This document shows positions 55,639-64,000 of a stretch of 64,000 bases of DNA, piece after piece (the first letter of the stretch is position 1; the number at the start of each line of letters is the position of its first letter). The notes beneath the pieces were generated by a model that was given only the letters and a program-made list of their open reading frames with translations, was not told where the DNA came from and did not search any database. Origin of the DNA: Escarpia spicata (lineage: Eukaryota > Annelida > Polychaeta > Sabellida > Siboglinidae); NCBI GenBank assembly GCA_963995525.1, contig OZ023209.1, positions 30,760,544-30,824,543 on the forward strand, in the 5' to 3' direction. A program made the translations under genes and the position numbers.

Positions 55639-58600
55639 ACAATGCCATGTTGCACACACTTATATAATTATATACACATTGTCATAGAGAACGTAAACAG
55701 ACAGAACGACGCGAGCGCACGTCGTCTTGATCGGGCCTACTCGGAGTCTGGCAATGGCACTATAGCGACAGACTTCTCGCTAGACGGCAACTGGTCGGAG
55801 CCTTGCGCGTATCGGACGAAAGTTTCGTTTTGTGCAGTCCGGTCGGAGCTAACTGTTCTTGATCGACGTTGGTGAGCATTTTGTATCAGTGCACGCGTGC
55901 AGTGCATGGGCATGGGCCTATATGCCGGGAACTGTACACCGGTTTGATCAATACATGTAAGAAACTCGCAGCGTCACATGCCACCCAGTCCGTCCTCAGT
56001 CCTGTCCCCATCCTGTTTGTCACAAGCCGTCAGCCCATTGAACTCTTCAGATAGATTTGGAATTTCTGTGAGAGTATTTTAAAATCTTATATTGGGTAGC
56101 AGTGTCCATAAAGGAGAGGGTCATGAAAGGGAACTTTCAGTGGTACAAAAATGCAATCGTTCTTAAAAAATTAATGTCAATTTATTGAGAGGAAGGTTCT
56201 GATTTTGTTCTCATAAATAGGCAGCTCGTTAGGATCAAGGTCCGTGTGGAAATGGGTGCGGTGTACCATGAACTTCTGTTGTCAAAAGCACAAATTATGT
56301 GTCATATAAAGGACAGACTACTGAGGGTAAAGTCCCTCTCAAAAGGCACTTTCACGGTTAAAAAGGAAGGTTGCGATAAAATTATGATTTCATTTAAGTT
56401 GTAAAAACACAATATGCTGGAAGTGTGTCCCCAAAGAGCATTTTGATTTTTAAGTAAAATACTATCTTCATAAAAGTAACAGTAGCTGGGACAATGTTCC
56501 AAATTTGTACTTTAATTTAAAAAAAGTATCACTGGAAAAAGCAAAAGGGAATGCAGGCTCTTAATTTAGTGTGTCACTTGAATTGACGTGATAAACTATT
56601 TCCTCCTAACACAATCTTCACCTGAATAAACTGATTCACCATCAGTTTAATTAATAATTATAATTTCATGACTAATCAAGTCCAATTTTGTCCGACGCTG
56701 GACTTAGAGCAGCGCAGACAGGGAAATAATTGTCCAGTCGCCTCCACTAAATATTTTTTTTATGGGGGCCTCCACAAAACGTTGTTGGGTTATAGTCTTT
56801 GGGGTCAACGCTACTTGTAAATGATTAAACCATGTTGTGCCACTATATGGTATCATGGCAATTGACAAACTATTGGATTACTAAACAATAGGTAATTTGA
56901 AATAAAATTGTTAGAAGATGTAGATTTGTATTCTAAATTAAAAAGAAAACATGTATTTTGCAGTGATATATGTACTGTAATAGGTTCGGAGGAGTAAGAA
57001 CTATTATGATATGATGCCAGGTTAATAGCAGCCCACTGGCCTCGACAGTCCCCATTCACTCAGGCTTAGGTCACAAAAGCGTAAGCCCTAATAGTCGACG
57101 TTCCATTATCAAAATGGAAAAGGATGCTATAAAAAGACCCTAAGTCTAATTAGCATTGCTAGTATTGCTACACGATTAAACGATTCCAGTTTCAACTATC
57201 ATTTACTGAATCCATAAGTGCTTATTCTGAATAAGTGGCAACGTATATCTAAAGATACATAACTTGGGTTTCGTTATTACTATGACCATTAACGTTTGAT
57301 GTAAGATGTCACGTAATTTGTGGATTATTTTGTCGAACTTAAGATATTTCGGCATTATTAAACTCACATTACTGAGAGCGACTTGGGGTATAGCACCTAT
57401 TTGTAGCTACTGATAAAGGCAAGGTAATAATGTGTTTTAATAATTGAAGTTGGAACGATCAATGTCTTAACTTAAGGGCGGAAACAATGCTATGAGTGAC
57501 GTCAACGACGAGGGACGTTTCGCGCGACGGGCATCGCTCCGTGAACGCGCTTAGACGACGAGGGATGTTCGGAGACCGCGGATCGGTGTTTCACTTGCTA
57601 TTCGCTCATCGTTCATAGTTCGTCTCGTTGACGTCCAGCTTCCCGGGAAACTGAACTAAACACTAAGCGAGGACATATTCACAGGAAATAGGGCTAAAGT
57701 ATGTAACGTTGTTGAATGCTTCCCGTCTGTTGTCTCGTCCATTATCTCGTCTGTTATCCGTCCGTAGTCTCATGCGATGTCTCGTCGTTGACTTTAATAA
57801 CGCTGCCAAATCTACGGCGCACAATCTGTTTTTGAAATCGGCCCATCACTGCCTGTTTGTAGATCGCCAATGTACTTTGCTGCGCATATATGCGAACATG
57901 GAATTGTGGGAAAACTTGCGTTCAAAATGTCAATGTAAACAGAACAATGTATGGCAAATTTTTTTGTTTGCATTGTGATTGGACTGCCGATTTATGTAAA
58001 GTACTTATTTGTTGTCTGTGCTGTATCAAACTCACTTTCACCGCAGTAATCACAGTTGGTCTTGATTAAATTGAATTTCGCCCTATGCAGATGAACGCAA
58101 TTTAACCCAGGATACTTTGCGTAGAACTCCTCAATCAGCAGACGACGGTCATTTAACCGAGGTTGTCTGTTCCTCGTTTTCTAATGTAATGTTAGTGGTA
58201 GGTGCGTCAAATACGTGACTTGGATACAGGAAGTTGCCGCACTTTGGCGCTTCTCTTCAACTAATCAACGGCCTTGTATAAATAACAAAAAACAGCGAAC
58301 CTAGCTGATTAGTTGGTGGCTTCAAATTTTTTGATTTCCTTCGACCAAAATCAAATGATAGGTTTTTATTAGTTGAAAGATATCAGGGAATTCCCCGTCT
58401 AAGCTAATCAGTGGCTTACTATGTCAATACCATGGAATCGTCCGTCTAAGCAAGTCAATGGCCATGTAAAATACAAGGGAATCCCCTGACAAAAATGGTC
58501 TTGTAACACAATTCGACATGGAATGTGCCGAGGTGTTTGAGCATCCATTGTTTCAACCAACTGACAGCCTTGAGACTGCGTCAGAGGTCAACAGTACGAC

Positions 58601-59666
58601 ATGGAATGTGTGTTAGGGAATCCTGTTAGTCTACACCCCGCGGTGACCTTAGTGCTTCATCATAGGAGAGGGATTTCTACATAAACCACACGGTGACATT
58701 GGAATTATAGGTGAGAATGTCCTGTTTTGTTTGGAGGTTGGTTGTGCTGGCGTGTGTGTAAGGCCGACATCATTGTTTACAGTAGGCATAACTATGGCGT
58801 GACCTTGCAACTTATCGATTGTTAGTATATTTTACACAATGTATTTATGGTGCTATATTGTAACCAGTTTGTTGAAAAGACGCTTTTAATAGAGCACAAA
58901 CCGGATTGAACTGAAATACGTGGACATGAGCTCATATTAATATAAAACAAACCGGTTTGATCTGGAACACGTGTACTAGCTATTGCTCGCACTGTAGCGA
59001 AAAATCCTGCCGATGTAAAATACTGTCGCACCGACCCTTGATGCGCATGTCCGGAAGTAGAAGTTCGCTGTGTAAGGAACTATTCTACCTCGACTTTGCA
59101 GGTCTCGTTATATTTCAGACTCGAATGGACAAAAATTAATCTAACTGCTGATTCACCAAGGTTGGACCACATTCAGTTTTATTTGCGAAAGGGATGTTGT
59201 CACACATCTGTCCAAGGTAAAAATAAAATAAATGTTGTTCAACGAGCTGCCAAGAATGTTTGTCTAGAAGGTGTGTATGTTAATCGGTTCCTATTCTTAT
59301 GACAAACGTACGTAGCAACAGCTGCTCTAAATAACTATCGTGTACTAATAATCCAAAGGTCTATAACTAATACTTCAACTTACAGCACGAATTAAACAAG
59401 ATACTCTTTATAGTACAAGAAGACTCTTCAAACAATTGCCTGGTCCCGACTAATTGCTTTCTTTGATGGAGTTGCTTGGGTTACTACTGGTTGTGTCTAG
59501 TGTGCACTATGCTCACCAAAGCTAGCTGTATCTACTGACAGCAGGCCAGTGACAGTCAGACACCATAGGAAATTCAGGTATGCATAACATAATATAATAT
59601 AAAACAAAACAATATAATATAAAATAAAACAAAGTTAATTGAAAGTTTATAGAGATGTTTTATTTT
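55639..59666. other. Intergenic or intronic DNA, no gene recognised
   Basis: AT-rich apart from CG-richer patches at 55690-55870 and 57480-57640, the latter with a TGACGTCA word (about 57497). Open frames at 55642-55875 and 57709-57978 match nothing I know. Short duplications occur near 58385-58500 and 58890-58970. Confidence 0.45.
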
Positions 59667-61460
59667 GGGTAGGTCCATTATTTTTCACCCCCTATCAAAC
59701 CAAATCTGCCGTTTTACCACATTTCCCCATTGGATATAGATACAACTAGGTTAACTTCACGAACTGTTTTTCTCTGCATACTTTGGTTATTAGCTTGATT
59801 TTTTTGAACGGAATCAGAACAATTCATGGGTGGGTCCATTATTTTCATCCTTAGTCAGTTAAAAGATTGGTCGTTTTACCACATTTCTCCATTGGATATG
59901 GGTACAGACTGATTTACATCACGAATAGTGTTTCGCTGATTCCACATGCCATTAGCTTTGACGTTTTGATAGGAATCAGCAATTCCTGTGGGTGGGTCCA
60001 CAATTCCCAACTTTTAGCTGATATTTAAGTAAAACTTGCCATGTATGTGCATATATTATGTGGAAACGATACGTTTAATATATGAAAACATGTAGATATA
60101 ATCTGTAGATCTTCGCTATTTCTTTAGTTTGTCATATATAATACAGCTTTGTTTCATAACTTAAACATAAATTATGACTTTTACAGCATTTGCGTCATTA
60201 TCCAATCTACCCACAGGGTGTCATGACAGACTCTTAACGTCCCATGTATCTAGCCATCTGCAATGGGTGTCTGCTAGTGGGCCAGTGTACTGGTCAACCA
60301 GATAAAAGCTTGGTATGCTGTGCGCTTTGAATGCTGCTACAGAGCATCCTGGTTGGTGGAATGTCTTCATGGTATTATTCCTTTGGCAGAATAACTTTCT
60401 CATTGCCTCAAAAACAGGAAGAAATTGCTACTCTAGTCACAGTGTACAATGGTGAAGCGTTCCAGAAGTTGAACTGTCGCGGATCCAGATCCAAATGGAT
60501 GTATAGATTCAGTGCAGACGTCGTATTGCACTTCGGCTAAACCGTGGATACTGAGGACGGCGATTGGTATTTTCATAGAGTGACAGTTGCCGTTACCATT
60601 ATAATGAATTAAGTTCCTGTCTCAAAGGCTGTCAAAATGTATAAAGCTAAAGAAAATGTGTCGAGCTCATACATCTTAATTATAATATATTTAATTTGTC
60701 GTAGCGCCAGGTCCACAATTGTTCGTGGCGCTATACAATACAGCGTTTTAGTTGACATTTAAAATTGCCAAGAGTGTCCGAAAATTTAATGTAATTAGGT
60801 AGATTGTTCCAGAGAGTTGCAGCGACTTTTCCCTTATTCCATGAAAAAAGTTTGTAAAACGGCATATATCGGTTCAATGGGGGAGTGATGATATTTCGAC
60901 CTACCTAAAATATCCTGACGCCAATAAAAAAAATGAAATATCAGTGTTACGGGAAATAGGCACATTTGTCCTATCTATAACACATATCATGGGAAAGTGT
61001 AATAACACGACATTTGGCTAAGGGTTCAGTGGGAGGTGAGAAATTATGGACCCAATGAAAACATTTGCTAATTCTGATCAAACATTGAAAACGTTTTGTT
61101 CAAGGAAGCAGCAAAGACAAGTTGATGATTTTATTTGGTATGCCCCATATAATCCCATGAAGAAATGTAGTAAAACAGCATATTTCAGTCCAATACGGGG
61201 GGAGGAATGATGGACCCACCCAAACTATTTGCTAATCCAATCAAAAAGTGAAATATTATTGTTTAATGAAGCAACACAAAATATTTGACACTTTTATCCG
61301 GTCTGTACCACATACACCGGAAAATATTGTAATACGGCATTTGTCTGTTCAAACAGGGGTGAACACTTATGGACCCATCCAAAAAAATGGCTAACTCCGA
61401 TCAAAAAGTAAAATCTTATTGTTTAAGGAAGCACCAAACAATTTGGTGCTTTTATCCGGT
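59667..61460. repeat. Inverted arrays of ~160-bp units (3 forward, 4 reverse)
   Basis: Forward units start with GGGT(A/G)GGTCCA at 59667, 59828 and 59991. Reverse units carry the complementary GGACCCA(C/T)CC, diverged in the outer two, near 60899, 61049, 61212 and 61371. All share a word like TTTACCACATTTC. About 0.8 kb of unrelated DNA lies between. The plan resembles the foldback-like element at 31940-34892. Confidence 0.75.
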
Positions 61461-61479
61461 TTGTCCCCATCAAGTTGCT

Positions 61480-62340
61480 AAGGTACCTGACTAATGGTAG
61501 TTTAACTACCGGAGACGAGGGTTGCGGATCCGCGGATGTAGCAGATGCGAAATGTACTTCGGTACCAAGCCATGGAGCGCATTGTAAATGAACACAAGCA
61601 ATTTTAACACGATGCGTTGCCTGACAGGCAGCAACTGCAGGTTCCCACCACTACTGGCGAGATGTGAGAAGATATCGGTGTGAGGACAACTAATCGGGCT
61701 GCCCTATTGTGTATCTTCTGGAGGCGTGCTAGCTGATATTCCGGAAGGTCCAGCAGCAGGGAGTCGCAATAATCTAATCTCGAAACAACCTGAGAAATGA
61801 CTAGTGATTGGCAAACAGATTTTGTGATGATAGGTCTTAAATGGAAGTTACACGTCTTGCATCAACATCTTCATACTCATGTGGGTGTCAAATTCCCGAC
61901 AGTGACAACAGGCTTGATGGCAACCAACAACGATATTCTCTGGTAGTCCAAATTTCTTTAGATGAAAGGGACTGCGTGTTACCATAAATTCAGTCTTACA
62001 ATCATTTAGCTTGTGTTTATGCTGAACTATCCAACATTTGACCTCACTAATGCAGAAAGTCTCTAAACAGCGCATTCCAAGTCACCAGGTATGTGAGGAT
62101 AATAGGAAGTGAATATCTGTAGATCATCTGCAAACTAATGGTATTCCATAGAGTGTCTCGTTAGCATGCACTGCATTGGTGCTGTGTACACAGTGAACAA
62201 CAAAGGTCCTAACACCGAGCCTTGTGGAACATCGTACCTCAAAGGGTGTTCTTCGGATGCGTCTGTCACAATCCGGACACGCTGGGTACGATCCGACATG
62301 CACGAACCGAACCATGTAAGGGCTGCTTAACGAAACGGTC
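61480..62340 (-). pseudogene. Non-LTR reverse transcriptase remnant (frameshifted)
   Basis: On the minus strand, in several frames, the order is a VPQGSVLGPLLF-like word (about 62210-62240), the catalytic FADDLQIFTSY (about 62135), KLNDCKTEFMVTRSPFHLKKF (61910-62010), YCDSLLLDLPEYQLARLQKI (about 61700-61760) and a C-terminal NALHGLVPKY (about 61560-61590). It is a jockey/L2/CR1-type reverse transcriptase palm to C-terminus with at least three frame changes. Confidence 0.85.
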
Positions 62341-64000
62341 CTCTGGCATATTCACAGTAGGATTGTTTCATGCAACAGTTGTTTTCCTAAGCTTGGCAGC
62401 ATCATTAAAAGTATAAAACCAACCACATGATTCGACTTTGTAGCACTTTTATTGGCAATCCCAAACGTGTACATCATGTTCAATGTATGCATAAAATCAT
62501 CTTTATTACAAATATTAAAAAAACTGCAGAAACAAGTTCTCAAATGCATCAGGTAGGATATGACAAATTGCAAAATATTTATATTATATTAAGATATCCG
62601 TTTTTATAAAATATCAAATCATGCTATTCTTATCTACAAATGTCTACAAATGGTCAGAGTAAACTTAACAAATACATTAAACAGCTGATAGAAAATTAAT
62701 CTTAGACGCTTCAACATCGATTTTTGTTAATATGCATGCTAAAATTACATCGTTATATTTATCTACTGTAACAAGCAACGAACTAAATATGTTAGCAAAT
62801 AAAATTGTACAAAGTAAATGATGTGGTACCTTTCCAATGAGAACTGAACATCTTACGCATTAAATTATTAGGAAGTGAACATGTTTTAAAGAAAAACACT
62901 GTTTTGCACATTCCAGCCAAAGTAGTAAGCAGGTGACTACTTAATATTATTTCTTGCTTCCTGTTTATTTTAATGAAATATTGACACTAAATATATTTTG
63001 CCACCTTAATATGATCCAGATATTTATATTTACATTCGTATAGTTGATTTGACAATATCGTTTTAAACTTTTTGGAATTGGCCTACCATGCCATTACATG
63101 TCAACAGTATTACAGAGGTTAGTGCTTTTTCTGTCCCTAATAATAATAACATAAACCATACGTAATTGATAACAGTTACATTTAAACATAGTACATAATA
63201 GATTCACACATGATGATTCAGTAAAAAGATCGACAAATAATTCAAGAGCTGAACGTTGCATAAGCATAACGGCGACAACTAATGTAATTATCCAGGATAT
63301 ATATTTATGCCCACATCTGTTCCACTCAACCATAAATTGTTTCGTACAACTCTCGGACCAACCAGACAATAAAGAACAACTACACTATATATTTACGCAA
63401 CGCAATCAGTCAATTTAGTATCAAATATCTCACTATTTTATTACATGAAATACTTGAAAACATGATTTCATTGCTGTGTGAATCCCGCTACTCTTGCTAT
63501 TTTGTATATAGTCCCTATAAAGGTAAAGTTCTTATACAGCTGGATATCCAATCCTTAGGACAAAGGTCCACATCTATGCTACCTCGCCCCACAAACATAT
63601 GCGTGTCTTGAGTAAATGGATGTTGCTACTGTAAATGTCATAAAGCGTTCTAGGTTAAAGCTGACATTGCCTTGTTAAATGTAGCCGCTTAGTTAGTCAC
63701 TACGTCGTTGGTTCAGAAACGGTGGTCAGGTCTGTCGGTATCGTTTTCCGGGATGTGGGGGGTCATGTCAGCTCTAGTCTTCTTATTCATTTGCAGTCCA
63801 TGTCTACATAGGAATAAAACAAGGTAAATATATGAATATGTGTATATTTAACCAACTGTCCATCTCGAAATAGCAATAGTTACACAATACGCAAGACACG
63901 CTCTTTAAAACAATAATAAAACAGTACGTATCTTATTTAATACAAGCGAATGACTGTGTTTTGTCTTTGGATTTCAACTGTTAACACATTAACACTCTTG
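62341..64000. other. AT-rich DNA, no gene recognised
   Basis: No coding or RNA feature seen. A SINE-like start (AAAGGTAAAGTTCTTATA) occurs near 63519. Confidence 0.5.

Noticed and set aside
55642..55875. 77-codon ORF right of the Polinton
   Set aside because: No recognisable domain and no supporting signals.
61490..61560. tRNA-like sequence (GGTAGTTTAACTACC with a GGGTTGCGGATCC box)
   Set aside because: It lies within the minus-strand reverse transcriptase remnant and is explained by that coding sequence.

Overview
The window is nuclear DNA of a metazoan, most likely an aquatic invertebrate. The evidence is one spliced host exon that matches alkaline ceramidase (minus strand, 8132-8264, ending in a GTAAGT donor), CR1-, RTE- and other non-LTR retrotransposon remnants, a tRNA-derived SINE, many tandem repeats, and two insertions of the Maverick/Polinton class. 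The species cannot be named from sequence alone. There is one 200-N assembly gap (29323-29522).

Layout. 1-9280: a 68-bp tandem array, a SINE, a non-LTR tail, a TG microsatellite and the first coding exon of the ceramidase gene. 9281-24287: a near-perfect 15-kb palindrome (arms 9287-16720 and 16850-24281, spacer 129 bp) bounded by a perfect 6-bp target duplication, ACCGTA. It starts with the same nine terminal bases as the Polinton further right and carries, in each arm, the C-terminal end of a Polinton-type cysteine protease plus four or more satellite families. I read it as a non-autonomous, foldback Polinton derivative. 24288-37651: a CR1 fragment between 71-bp direct repeats, a 37-bp tandem array, the gap, an RTE tail, TG/GA repeats, a foldback-like element with inverted ~200-bp units and a 42-bp palindromic array, hairpins and a SINE-like stretch.

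37652-54216 is a full-length Polinton: 270-bp terminal inverted repeats, start AGTAGTATA, and a 5-of-6 matching target duplication. On the plus strand it has an RPA70-like zinc OB-fold protein, a chain of small exon-like ORFs with splice acceptors, an unknown ~200-residue ORF and protein-primed DNA polymerase B. On the minus strand, converging on the polymerase, lie NADAR-domain protein, packaging ATPase, a 137-residue conserved protein, a second conserved Polinton protein, chromodomain integrase, a membrane protein, minor capsid, a basic amphipathic protein, major capsid and adenain-like protease. These would make up the replication, integration and virion-assembly set. Polymerase, integrase, ATPase, minor capsid and one conserved protein are broken by four in-frame stops and three frameshifts, all of the latter in homopolymer runs. 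Capsid, protease, NADAR and RPA-like ORFs are open. Several minus-strand genes are 2-3 nt apart, and two TATA-like boxes contain the stop codon of the gene upstream.

54217-64000 holds inverted copies of a repeat also found left of the Polinton, an array of ~160-bp units in opposite orientations (59667-61460), and a frameshifted reverse transcriptase remnant. The rest looks like ordinary AT-rich intergenic or intronic DNA.
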